Origin: Simmondsia chinensis
Taxonomy: Eukaryota > Streptophyta > Magnoliopsida > Caryophyllales > Simmondsiaceae
Direction of reading: 5' to 3'
Assembly (NCBI GenBank): GCA_018398585.1
Contig: JAGTTD010000025.1
Location: 17,551,578 to 17,615,577 of the forward strand
Length of the DNA stretch: 64,000 nt
Under the pieces are notes generated by a model, which ran no database searches, was not told the origin of the DNA, and saw nothing but the letters and a program-made list of their open reading frames with translations. Shown here piece by piece: positions 30,661 to 42,354 of the stretch. Both the position numbers and the translations under genes were made by a program. Each line of letters opens with the position of its first letter. The stretch's first letter is position 1.

Positions 30661-33600
30661 TCATGGTCGTTCCCCCCCACAGCAATGTATGGAGTCTGGC
30701 AATCGATTTTGATCTCCAAACTTGTGCAGCTCAGATTCAAGAGTTCTTGCAATCTCAACTTCTTCTGCAGGGGGTTCAGGCAAGTCTACATGGAAAGATC
30801 CAAGTTTACCAGGTTGACCTGGCTCATTAATCAAAGATTGCTGCTTGATGTAATTGTAAAGCTCTTGATGAAATGGATGGTCCAAGGAAAAGCAATTATC
30901 AACAGCTTCTCCTGAACACCGCAATGATCCAAAGCCTTCTTTTTACAGAAATGGGGGAGAGAATCATAGTCCATTATCTGAGGCACACACAAAACACAGT
31001 CAATTTTCTCATTTCTTTTTTTTATTGACAAGACATAGTACAACTGAACAGTGTTATGACCCAAGTCAATACCAAGGCCAAAACTTAACTAGATCTTGTG
31101 GAAACGATGAATTTTAGTAGAAATGTCAGAGATAAGAGGGGTAGAACAGAAATTGAGAGTGAGACATCTGCAGAATTTTCGCAGAGAGGGGGAGAGAGAG
31201 AGAATTGGGGGAGAAGGGAGAAGAGAGAGAGAGAAAGAATAATTGCAATTTCATTAATTGTGTAAAGATGATTTACAATGAGCAAGCTTAGCCTTATATA
31301 GGCATCTACATGAAAGACCAACAAACTAACTAAAACTCAGAAAATAGCTAAAAATACCAGCCAAGAGCCTAGCGGTCTTCAACCAACTTTCCTGCCAACA
31401 AACATTTCAAAACGTTGTTATTCTATTTATGGGGTAAACTCAAATTTTTGCCTAATTCAATTATTTTTAACCCAAATTGACTGAAATTAAAGTCAATTTG
31501 ATCAATAATAGCTGAATTTGACCTAAATTTGGGATTTAAAGGCTTGTTCATAACATTACACTCAAGTCAATACCTAGGCCAAAACTTAACTCGATCTTGC
31601 GGAAACGATGAATTTTTCTGGAAATGTCAAAGAGAAGGGGGGAGAACAGAGAGAAAAGAATTGAGGGAGAAGCGAGAAGGGAGAGAGAGAGAGAAGAATA
31701 TGAGAGAACAATTGCAATTTCATTAATTGTGTAAAGATGATTTACAATAAGCAAGCATAACCTTATATAGACATTCTTTATGAAAGACCAACAAACTAAC
31801 TAAAAACAGAAAATAGCTAAAAATACCAGCCAAGAGCCTAACGGTCTTCAACCAACTTTCCCGCAAACAGACATTTCAAAAGGTGGTTATTCTATTTATG
31901 GGGTAAACCCAGATTTTTGCCTAATTCAATTATTTTTAACTCAAATTGACTGAAATTAAGGTCAATTTGATCAATAATGGCTTCAGGGGGAGGGTAATGT
32001 TATGAACTAGCCTTTAAATCCCAAATTTAGGTCAAATTCAGCTATTAGTGCTACTTATGTTATCCTATGACTAGGTATAAGACAATTGGTAGAAAATGTT
32101 TTCCTCTAAAAAACAAAGAATATCATAAGATGAGAGCATGTTTTCTATTGAAACAAACAACCGAAAACCTTAATGGAAATTGCATTTTCCATGGAAAAGC
32201 ATTTCCAAAGGAAAATGTTTTCCAAGGGAAGAGTACTACCCCCTGCCCAAGGCTCCATTTGGTTGAGGGGAAACACTTTTCCCCTGGAAAATATTTTCCT
32301 TTGTAAAAGGTTTTCCAAGGAAAATGAAATTACACTTCAGGACTTCCATTGCTTGTTTCAACGAAAAACTTGTTTCCACCTTATGACATTACTTTGTTTA
32401 TTTTAAAAGAAAGCATCTTCCACCAATCATAATACACCTTTTTATAGCCAAAATAAACTCGATTTAATTCAACTCAGACCGATGAATCCTCAAGGCTTTG
32501 CAATAATGAATTCCCCTATTTTTACTAGGGAAGTCATTTTCTACTCTTTGGGGAAAGACCTTTTCCCTCGGAACAATCTACGTAAAATTGGAAAATTAAT
32601 TCCTAGAATCTAATTTTTCTGCTAAACAAAGTGACCTGACTACCAGAAACAAGGCTGCAAGGCGACACTGTTTCCTGGTCTCTCTTTTGGTCAGCAAGCA
32701 GGGTTAGTCATTGGAGCCTAGAATCTCATGTTTGGAGGCCTCAACTTTGATATTCTGTACCATAGAGAAAATGCAGTAACCATGAAACTATGACGAGCAT
32801 TTCTGTGATATGTCCCATAAATTTATCAACCTCTGTACAAATGTCAGAGAGGTTACACACATAGATTGAAAGCAAGAAAACATAGTTCTTTTGAGTTCTA
32901 TAGATGTTTATAAGGAGCAAGGAAAGATCATTCAGGGCCTGTTCAGTTCAGCAGACGTTCTTCAGTCTTCCAACTCCAATTTTCCAACTATTTTCAATTT
33001 TTATTTCGATAGGAAACTGTACACAACTAGGGAAACACAATCAAACTTTCTCAATTTCGGAAAATGGAGAACTATGGTGGTGAGGGTAGGCGGTGGTGGG
33101 GATGTCAGAGGGGGTGAGGCTGGGCAATAGGCTGGTTGTGGGTGGAGGATTGTGACAGTGCGGTCAGTGGTAATGGGAGCGGAAGATGAAAGGACAGCGG
33201 TGGTGGCTGGAGGATCAGGAATGGGAGTGGAAGATGAAAGGACAGCGGTGGTGGTTGGAGGAGCGGGAATGGGAGTGGTTTCGAATTTGATGTACTGTGA
33301 AATCTAGACTATAGAATACAATTGACGATGTGAAACAAGGAAAAATAAGTTTTCTGAAGTCCCGCTTGACAAATGAAAGTCTTGAAGTGAGGTTAAAACT
33401 AGAATTAGGAGTCTAAAGTTTCAATTCTATTGTTTAGTTCATCTGTTAAAAGTAGAATTATAATTTCATTGCCCCATTCTAAAGATTATACATTTCCAAC
33501 TCTGTGGGGTGGGTGAAGGAACCTGAACTCAAAATGACCCGACATGATGGACCCAGAACCCAAGATGACCCAAAATTGAAAGACTTGATCCAACCTAAAT

Positions 33601-36600
33601 TTGACCAACAACTCAAGATGACCCAACTTGAATAACTCAACACTCAATGAGCTTAGCTAACTTAAACCGACTTGATATGACTCAAAGTCTAAAGTTACCC
33701 AACCTGATTAACCCAAGATATGAGATGATACAAACCTAAAATGATCCCATAACCTGAAGCCTGGAGTAACCCAACATATGGACCGGAAATAAGTTTCTTC
33801 ACACCCAAAATGACCCACCACGACACAAACTTGACCTGATTTGGCATGACCCGAGATAATTTGGAATTTGAAATAATGCAACCCGATTGACCCAAAATCA
33901 AGAAGACCCCGAGCAATAAAAACTCAATCCAACATGTGGTGACCCAAATCCTAAAATGTCTTAAACCGATTTAGCCGAAATTTGAAATAACCCAACGACG
34001 AAATGATACCACTACACTAAACTTGACCTGAGTTGACTTCAAACTCAAGATGACTCGAACCCAAAATGAACTAACCCAACCGAAAATGTTCCTAGCTAAA
34101 CCAAAACTAGGAACGATCCAACCCAAGATGACTAGAATTGTTATGCAATTACAATTTCAATCTCTGATTCTATTGATTATCCAAACAATGGAACTTCAGT
34201 TCCATCCTAACAATTTCATCATAATTAAAATCGGAATTGAAATTGCAATTCAACCAAATTTCAATTCCAAATGTCAAATAGACATTTAGGTTCAGAATTT
34301 GTAAAAACGAAAAACTTATTTTCCGCTTAATGGTCCATTTTAAACATGCTTTCCTTGAAATTCAGGTAACCAGAAATATTTCTTCGAAGACTGGAAAGTT
34401 TTCTGCAAATGAACAGCCCCTCAGTATTTCAATCTGAAGTCTTGAAATCCATGTATGTGATAGAGCATGAAACAATTCTACATGAAGAACCCACCTTACC
34501 TTCAACAATTCATTCCTCCCACTGCCTGACAAAACCTGAACCTTTCTCCGAGTCCGCTCTTGCAATAGAGGCTTCACAACCTATTAAATATACAATTACG
34601 ATGTATATGGTAAGTCAGTGAGTAAAGGCAGGATACTGAAGGACAGGCACTGTGAGTGGGGGATAAACAAATTTATCCTACAGCTAAACTGAACTGATGA
34701 CATTCAAAGTCATTCAACAAAGTACCTAATGGCATCAAAGTAGTACTCCAATGATGAAACAAAAGAAATATATCAGGAGAATACATATGGTAAACTAACC
34801 TTCCAGCAAGCCGAAAATACATATGGAGCATTTACTATGTAGTATGTATTAGTTTTCTCAGGGTAGTTCAGATCATCAATGGTTGAGATGATAGTCAATA
34901 TCTGCAGGAAAAAGAAGACAACAGTCATAAGATATTTGACTTCTTAGTAAGTCAGTCAAGAGACGAGCATTGTAGCCTGATAAGCATCTAAAAGAGGATT
35001 TTTTGACAAATATAAGGAGATGATAGTCTCATTATGGCGGTGCAAGCCCATGCTGAGACAACAGAAAGTGCGACTAACATTGAATATCCAGCAAATCATA
35101 CATTAGATAGAAATGGCAAAGCATCCGAAATGGAAAGAAAGATAAGATTCAGGCAAGATAGATTAGGGCTATGTTTGGCAAGCAGCTTCTCATAGCTTTT
35201 TTCATAACATTTAGCGTTTTGACTAGTCAAACAGTTAGTAGCGCTGTTTGGTAAAAATTTTGTTGTTAGCCTTTTTCATAGAGTTTAGCTTTCGAAAAGC
35301 AGCTTTTCAAAAGCTAAACAATTCAGCTTTTAGCTTTTCAAACGCTATATAATCAAATTCTATTTATTATTTTGCCCCTCTTTTTCATCTTAATTTACCA
35401 AATATATTACCTACCAGCTAACAGCCAATAGCTATCAATAAACTAACAGCTAAACGCTAACAGTTACAGCCAAACATAGCCTATCACAGGATCTGAAGCA
35501 CCTCCTGAATTAAAGGATCTTCTGTAGATGTAAAAGGGTGAGTGTTTGGACTTTATTGTAGTTCAACCTGATTTTGACAAATCAAAGATATATAATGATG
35601 TTCTGCAACCATAGAAACAGCGGAAAATAAAAGAAATACTGATAAGCACATCAATGAGATAAACTTACATACATTTATTTGGTTCAGGGCTGAAAGTCTT
35701 AGGCCAGTCATATCTAAAACCTTTATACAGGTGCTGATGTGCCGGCCGTGTCTTTCTGTCGCTGAAGGCTACAATAATTTCCATCAGTGAGAAGAATAAT
35801 TGATGAAAGCTTGTCAGATTATATTCTCCAATACCTACCAAGATGACACGATCTCGGTATTCATTGATTTGAATATGAGACTGCACATAGTAGTGGACCT
35901 GAAAAACAAACTAAGTTTATCAACTGAAGAATGAAGCCTCGTGTAAATGCTGCTGTGAGAAAACTCATTCAACTAAACACCAATAAGAAGGGATCCATGC
36001 TCCTATGACCTATATAAGAGAACAAGGAAAAGAGACAAACAAACCTTCCTATTATTAGCATAGAAATTTATCCAACATATATAAATGCGAATAAAACCAT
36101 ATGCAAATATGCACACTAGTCAATAACAATTAGTCTTATGGAGTGAACTGGAAGTTATTTTAGACTAGCCCAGGACTAGCTAATCTCGCAATGATAAGGT
36201 GGCCTTCTAAAAGTTTAAATAAGTCACTATCCATACACAAGCATTCATCCACATAGATACCATTCTTTGACCAAGCTAAGCTAGTTACTCATGCCTAAGA
36301 ATACAGGCGATGCAAATGAGGACGAAAATAACTCGAACAGGACAAGAAAAGAAGGAAAAGGGGCCCAATATTGGTTGGAATCGCATTAGGGCTAAGAGAA
36401 AGGAAATTTGGGTCGTCTTAAGCACGCAACCAGTGGCAGAATTAATTAGGGTTTTCAATTAGAGTTTTAAGGTTTTTGTTTAATTTCTTAGTCAAGTATT
36501 ATGGTTTGCAGCCATCCCTATTTTTTATTTATTTTATTATTATTTTTTTGATATTTGAGTTATATTAGAATTAGTCTGGGTCTTTAAGTTATACTAGGTT

Positions 36601-39560
36601 TAGTTTGAATTTATAAATTATATTAGAATTAGTCTTTGTTTAGTTGCTTATAAATAGGCCATTAGTTGTTTATTTTAGGAAGCTTTTGATTATTGAAATT
36701 ATTTTGATGAATATAAATTTTTGAGTTGGTCATTGTAGCTTTTATTTTGAAAGAGTTCGATAAACATTACATAGCTTCTATTTAGGTTATTTCTCGGGTA
36801 TTCGCAGAATCAACGAGTTTTAGCCGAACCCTCTAAGTCCGGCATCGTCGGGTACAATCAACGGGTTAGAGGCACCCTATCCTGTCCCCACCATGCGTTG
36901 TCAGGGTTCGAGGCTGTAGGTCGAATCTTTAGACTGATTTACATCAACAGGTAGGCACAATTTCTATCCAGCAAGGGACATTCATCAGCATCTTTTACAT
37001 TTGTATTAAGAAAATAGCACTGCACGAATTGCTTTCCCTTTAGTCCAAGATGGATTATCCAAAAATCCTATGTTAGCAATACTAGAACCCAATAACATAC
37101 AACCACTCCTCCAGCTATGCAATGAGTTTGGACCGTATTGGAGAAACGTCAAATACAAAGAAATATTGGTCTTACAGATGCTTTGTCAAAAGTGCTAAGC
37201 CCCACGCCACTAGCAAATACAGGGAGGCCCTGTCAAAGTGCAAATAACAGCATGAAAAAAGAATGTTGGAGGCCATATAAAGCTTATAGTAAATAGACAA
37301 AATTATAAGTACAAAGGTATGCAACAAGCAAAAACTACGAAGATACGTAATACCTCTTGTGAGTATCCAGACAATCCTATGAGTTGTGAATCTCTCACCA
37401 CTCTATACAGCTCAATAGGAACTATTGGTTTCTGCATAAGAAAAAAAAACCCCGTGAGATTAAAAGTCAATCAACAGGAACATGATGCAAAGGATTGCAT
37501 TCCTGAAATGAAACAAAAGACAAGCCATTGCCAAGAATCAGACTGGCATTGCATCGTACAGGTGTTGGATAGCATAAGCTAGCACCAAGATGCCATTTTA
37601 GTTGTCAAAAGTTAATTACAACTCGGAGGAGTTGAAGCGTCAAACAAAAAAGCAGAAACTTACTTCCAGTATATTGTCAATTTCATTGCGTACCCTCCAT
37701 TTCAGACACTCCAACAGCTGCAATACAATATAGAGAGCACCCTATCAGTACAATAAAATACTGCAAGTCATACTTCTGTAATTATCGACATTCTGGCCAT
37801 CTTTTAAGGCCAAGACTCACCATTTTATGAGCTTTGTCCACATTCCATTCTCTAGCTTTCAGAAAGCGGCCAAGGGCCTCAGTTGGATATCCTTGATGAA
37901 TATTCTGCACATGAAAATTAATTACCCACTCATTAATTAAAATCCTCAAAACCCAATATAAGATTTAAGAGAGAGAACATATAAAAAGAAACAGGGTTAA
38001 AAGAGGGGGGGGGGGGAGAAGCAAAACAGGAGAATAATTAATTTAGATAAGCCTGCCCGCATAAAAGTCATAATTGGAAGCGTGAAGAGGGGTTGTTTCT
38101 ACATCTGATATCACTCTATGGAATCTAACTCATGTAATTTTTTTCTGGACACAAATTGGCAAGTTGGGAAACAAAACAAAGCATCACTGCAAATAGGAAT
38201 GATTGGACTGCATTAAAAATAATGGATGTGGGTCTTGATTATGAATGATCTTAGTGATGCTTCCACTTTCATGGGTACAGGAGAAATAACTCTTAATAAA
38301 CAATTATCAGATAGAAGGATACGATTGCTCATTGAAAACCAATAAATAAGAGCAAAACCAAGTAAAATATTGTTAAAAACTCCACACATGAGTTTAACGT
38401 GAATCTCATATAAAAGTTGTGAGAATGAAGAGACCAACATACAAACCTAGTGATGCTTGGACTGCATTAAAAATAATGGATGTGGGTCTTGATTATGAAT
38501 GATCTTAGTGATGCTTCCACTTTCATGGGTACAGGAGAAATAACTCTTAATAAACAATTATCAGATAGAAGGATATGATTGCTCATTGAAAACCAATAAA
38601 TAAGAGCAAAACCAAGTAAAATATTGTTAAAAACTCCACACATGAGTTTAACGTGAATCTCATATAAAAGTTGTGAGAATGAAGAGACCAACATACAAAC
38701 CTAGTGATGCTTGGACTGCATTAAAAATAATGGATGTGGGTCTTGATTATGAATGATCTTAGTGATGCTTCCACTTTCATGGGTACAGGAGAAATAACTC
38801 TTAATAAACAATTATCAGATAGAAGGATATGATTGCTCATTGAAAACCAATAAATAAGAGCAAAACCAAGTAAAATATTGTTCAAAACTCCACACATGAG
38901 TTTAACGTGAATCTCATATAAAAGTTGTGAGAATGAAGAGACCAACATACAAACCTAATGGGTTACTTTATCTAATACTAATTAATTTTAGAATGGAACC
39001 CCACTTAGACTTATATACAGAATCTCATGTATGTTAACTCCGTCCCTCGAGAGCGAATGATCAGGAATCAGGGTGAACAAAATCAAAGGCGAGAGGTTCT
39101 AATTTTTGTAAGACCAAGTAGGAGAACAAAAAGGCAGATAAGGTAATATATTACCCATCAATTGCTAAGAAATTCAGAACGAAAAAAAAAAAGCCTTCTT
39201 TTACTTGCAAAAGGGGAAAAAAAGATCGTTGTAGCCATGAGAGATGGGTGTCAAGAAAAGGTCAACCATCAGCAACCCCTTGCCCTTACAACAACCCTCT
39301 TTTCAATGTTCACAGTAAAATGAAGTCCATTCGATTAAGCAGCATAATTTGCCAAACAGAATCATTACAGAAGGAAAATAGAGAGGAAAACCTTGAATGT
39401 GGTCTGTAACGGCTCCTCCTCTGCAAATAATTTTACAAAGTAAAGAATGAAAGGGAAGAAGCAGAAGTTAGAAAAAATAGAGAAAAATGGAGAATGAAGA
39501 AGGGGTAAAACCTTGGTGGATGAAGGCTTGTAAGTGAGAAATTGCCTCCTGAGAAACCAT
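30661..39560 (-). CDS. SEC14-like CRAL-TRIO lipid-transfer protein, 11 exons, one frameshift
   Basis: Exons (high to low): 39560-39512, 39420-39392, 37904-37821, 37717-37664, 37431-37354, 37229-37176, 35898-35839, 35768-35673, 34901-34800, 34580-34500, 30977-30661; about 334 residues. The CRAL-TRIO N-terminal domain (LGRFLKAREWNVDKAHKML) precedes the SEC14 lipid-binding domain (GLPVFASGVGLSTFDKAS, KVLDMTGLRLSALNQ, DDLNYPEKTNTYYIVNAP). Family members move or present phosphatidylinositol/phosphatidylcholine between membranes. All introns have GT-AG ends and matching phases. In exon 11 an A-run (T-run 30940-30944) is one base short, shifting the frame after HFCKK; downstream codons stay conserved to TGA at 30661. 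That could be an assembly error or a real late truncation. Confidence 0.9.
31052..32047 (-). repeat. Tandem LTR-like units in SEC14 intron 10, second with an inverted end
   Basis: Unit 1 (31052-31555, 504 bases) has TGTTATGACC ... TCATAACA ends. Unit 2 (about 31556-32047) repeats it (CAAGTCAATACC, GATCTTG, GGAAACGATG, CTTATATAG, AGCCTA) without a gap, until about 31980, where GGCTTCAGGGGGAGGGTAA is followed by the reverse complement of the last 48 bases of unit 1. The G-rich tract looks like a polypurine tract, so the minus-strand order would be PPT-LTR-LTR with a local inversion of about 67 bases. No internal coding region is present. Confidence 0.65.
32080..32345. repeat. Palindrome-rich GGAAAA/TTTTCC tract
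   Basis: Many inverted GGAAAA and TTTTCC words (TTTTCCATGGAAAA, GGAAAATGTTTTCC, GGAAAATATTTTCC) make this intron segment strongly self-complementary, like a decayed foldback MITE. No target duplication found. Confidence 0.45.
33490..34130. repeat. Degenerate short-period repeat, ACCCAARATGACCC
   Basis: Over 600 bases of intron 10 consist of variants of AACCCAAAATGACCCAACTTGA spaced about 18-24 bases. Such tracts occur in some plant MITE interiors and minisatellites. No terminal repeats were recognised. Confidence 0.6.
35164..35483. mobile_element. hAT-like MITE in SEC14 intron 7-8 region
   Basis: Terminal inverted repeats TAGGGCTATGTTTGGC (left) and AGCCAAACATAGCCTA (right) bound a 320-base AT-rich interior with AGCTTTT/AAAAGCT palindromes. 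It lies between SEC14 exons 8 and 9. There is no coding capacity; I could not find an unambiguous 8-bp duplication. Confidence 0.65.
36380..36955 (+). repeat. Solo LTR-like sequence in SEC14 intron 6
   Basis: A TATAAATAG box (36649-36657), a leader, and a GC-richer block containing TCGTCGGGTACAATCAACGG resemble the promoter, R and U5 of an LTR in plus orientation. No partner LTR is seen within the intron. Boundaries are approximate. Confidence 0.45.
38203..38957. repeat. Three tandem copies of a 254-bp unit in SEC14 intron 2
   Basis: Copies start at 38203, 38457 and 38711, each beginning TTGGACTGCATTAAAAATAA. They differ at only a few positions (ACGATTG versus ATGATTG; GTTAAAAAC versus GTTCAAAAC in the third). 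The repeated 75-codon minus-strand frames are a by-product; they lie between splice sites and match no domain. Confidence 0.95.
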
Positions 39561-40395
39561 CCCGTAGTAAAACAAAGTGCCCGTTGATTTTCTTTTCACA
39601 TATATTAATCATGATATATGGGGTGGGGTTTGGTATATTCCACCAGATCACACACGTAAAATGTCCTTACAGTTCTGTGGTGATTGTCAACAACGACAAG
39701 TTGGAATGTTCCCCACTCTCCAAAGCTTACTACTACTCAGGAAGGAAGAAAGGAAAAAGGAAAAAGAAAAAGGGACCTTTTTTCAAATACGATAGTTCAA
39801 CTCCACGTTTCTTCATAACTGTAACTCTATACACGTGACTATATATTTCTTTCATCTGTATTTGCTAATAAGATACAAGGACAACGCATTATGTGTTGAA
39901 GTTTTTAGAAAGTCTAATCAAATTTGGATTAATACATTTTAACACATTGAAATTATTGGGTTGAATTTGGAATTTTGGTCAAGATTAATTCACTTTTAAC
40001 ACGTTTTCTTACTCTCTCTCTCTCTCTCTATATAGTTACATTATTATAAAAAATATAACTAGGTTGCCATATATATAATTAAATCTGCATTTTACTAAAA
40101 TTAAATACAAATAGACTTAAACCCTTGAGAGTTTGATCCTGATTATTGTCATGTGAAGAATCTGCAGGGCAAAAAATTACTCAGGGCAATGTTTGATTGT
40201 GGTGAATGAATTGATGCCCTTAAGAGCTAATTTCTCAGGATTTAGATTTGAATTTGTTCTTTGAACTTACTCATTTGGATTATTTAATGAATATTTTATT
40301 TTTAATGGCATTATGTTATTTATCATGTTTACTTTATTATTGTTTTATTATTACATTAACATGGTCAGACACATAGACATGTGCAATGAGTTTAA
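39561..40395. other. Upstream region of the SEC14-like gene and spacer
   Basis: It should contain the SEC14-like promoter on the minus strand. There is no clear TATA box; a purine-rich run lies at 39740-39778 and a (TC)n repeat at 40011-40029. No gene seen. Confidence 0.4.
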
Positions 40396-40705
40396 TAGGG
40401 ATGGCACTATGACAGGTAAACTCACCCAAACCCGCTTCTTTTTTATCTAATTAACTTTCAAATTGAAAAATATGCATTTAAATTTAATTCCAAAATTATT
40501 TATCAATTATATTATAAATACAGGCGGATACGAATAATGGGGTGGGTGTAGGTTTGTTGCCACCAGGGTGGGTATGGGGTTTGCATTTCATACCCGTGGC
40601 ACGTATGGGTACGAAATTTGAGTAGGGGGTGCAAGTATGGAGGAGGCACTCTCCGTAAACGCTCCCCCCCCCCCCCCCCCCGGGCCCCGCGGATTACCAT
40701 CCCTA
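40396..40705. mobile_element. Small non-autonomous hAT element with perfect 8-bp duplication
   Basis: Ends TAGGGATGGCA and TRCCATCCCTA (inverted) enclose 310 bases and are flanked by GAGTTTAA at 40388-40395 and 40706-40713. The interior has GGGTGGGTR motifs and an 18-base C run (40664-40681). This is the common plant hAT family with GGGATGGCA ends. Confidence 0.9.
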
Positions 40706-40713
40706 GAGTTTAA

Positions 40714-41042
40714 GATTGCAAGGTTAGTCAAAATAATGAGAGGCAAAACCCTAATATGTAGCACTGTTGTTAAATATTCTTGGTCGTAGGATCCCTAAGA
40801 ATGGGCATTAGTGGATTTCGATAGACCAACACATGATGTGACCGACTCTATTTGATAGTGGGTGAGCAAGCTTATAATACAACATTTATAGATCTAGTGA
40901 AGTTCTCCACATCTGCCCATGGTTTTCTTCTCATTGAAGGTTTTGCACATAAATCTCGTGTCTTTGTCTGTTTCTCCTTCAAAGTGCATATTTAGTTTTG
41001 GTATCTAGATCAAACCCAATTCTTGGCGGGTATACATATATA
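40714..41042. other. Spacer between the small hAT element and copia B
   Basis: No gene or repeat recognised; ends in a TATATA flank at the copia B LTR. Confidence 0.45.
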
Positions 41043-42278
41043 TGTTGAAAAAGGATCTGACAACTTTATGGTTGAAAACCGGATCTGACAATTTTATTAG
41101 TTGAAAAATCAATTTGACAAACTTTAATCTTAAAAGTTTACTTGTTACAATATTACTTGTTTAAAGTTACCAAAACTGTTACAGTTTTAGAATCATTGAA
41201 AATGTTGACAAAATTACTGCTTTAGATTTGAGATTGAGTTTACATACGACAATAGAAGGAACAATCAAAAGCAAAACAACGACAAGAACACACGAATTTA
41301 CATGGTTCAGCCCTAATTGGCCTATTCCACAATTCCCCCAACCACTAGAGAGCTCTACTTATATTATTACAAACCAGAATCGAATCAGTACAAGGACAAG
41401 GTGCTTTCCATCATAACCTAGCCTATTAATTAAAAACCTCTCTTCAACAACAACGAAAGCCGAAATCAAAGCCAAAGAGAGAAGAGAAAGAACGTTATGG
41501 CTACTCTAACTAGGTGCTACAATACGACATGGCCAAGAACCAACGCGATCTTAATCTCATCATGGATCACAGCACTCTACAACTGGAGAAACGCCATTGA
41601 TGGAGCTTGGAGGCAAGTAAAACCCTAGGAATTGCCTTAGAGAGCAAAACGAGAGAGAAAGAAGGAGAGTGAATGACTGAGATTCTTTTCACAGTGTAAA
41701 ATGACAGCTTATATACCCAACCAGGTTTATTACGTGTGCTTCTAATCTGAGCCATCCATAACAAAGCAAATCAATGGCTCAGATCCATCATAAACAAACA
41801 CAAACAGGTGCCTTTTATCGTCTGACAGGTGGCCCATCATGGGCCATTGGATGTAGTAGATCAACAGCTACTATTAGCCCAAACAAACACAACTTCCCTC
41901 GCTCGATTCGTGACATGTGTCTCCATCGTCACCGTTAAAATTCAAACGGTAATAAAGCTTCCTCTGGAAGCATTAGTGAAGAGAGATACAGCTAAGGGGA
42001 AAAGGCAGCGGTTTCTACGGGTTTAGGCAAAGAGCAGGGAGCACGGGTAAGGGTACAAAAGTAAATATAGGTAAAAACCCATTTAAACATACAAGTTATT
42101 TATCAAAATGCCATAACAAAATATCTGATATTTTATTCACTCCAAAATGCTGCATTTTACTTATTTTATTTTTCAAAATGACTCATTTTAATTTCTAAGC
42201 TCAGTAACTAATAGCTTAGGTTATTCTAGCCTTATTTTCCGGACATAGTCTAGACTATATAGGAACCATTTGTAAATA
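41043..42278 (-). repeat. 3' LTR of copia B
   Basis: It begins TGTTGAAAAAGGATCTG in plus orientation and ends next to the polypurine tract. It matches 46478-47582 over most of its length (GATCTGACAAC, CGAATTTACAT, CATCATGGGCCATTGGATG). Confidence 0.9.
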
Positions 42279-42354
42279 ATTCTCCACCTGGTTATTATAG
42301 TGGCTAACTATTGGAATCGCTCTAGTAATAGAGGGGACAAAACCTGTTTTGATC

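Noticed and set aside
35665..35886. 73-codon minus-strand frame containing the QSHIQINEYRDRVIL segment
   Set aside because: Reads through the exon 7 donor and intron into exon 8 in the wrong frame; the spliced model accounts for both exons.
38213..38948. Three identical 75-codon minus-strand frames
   Set aside because: They are copies of one intronic tandem repeat between SEC14 exons, with no recognised domain or splice support.
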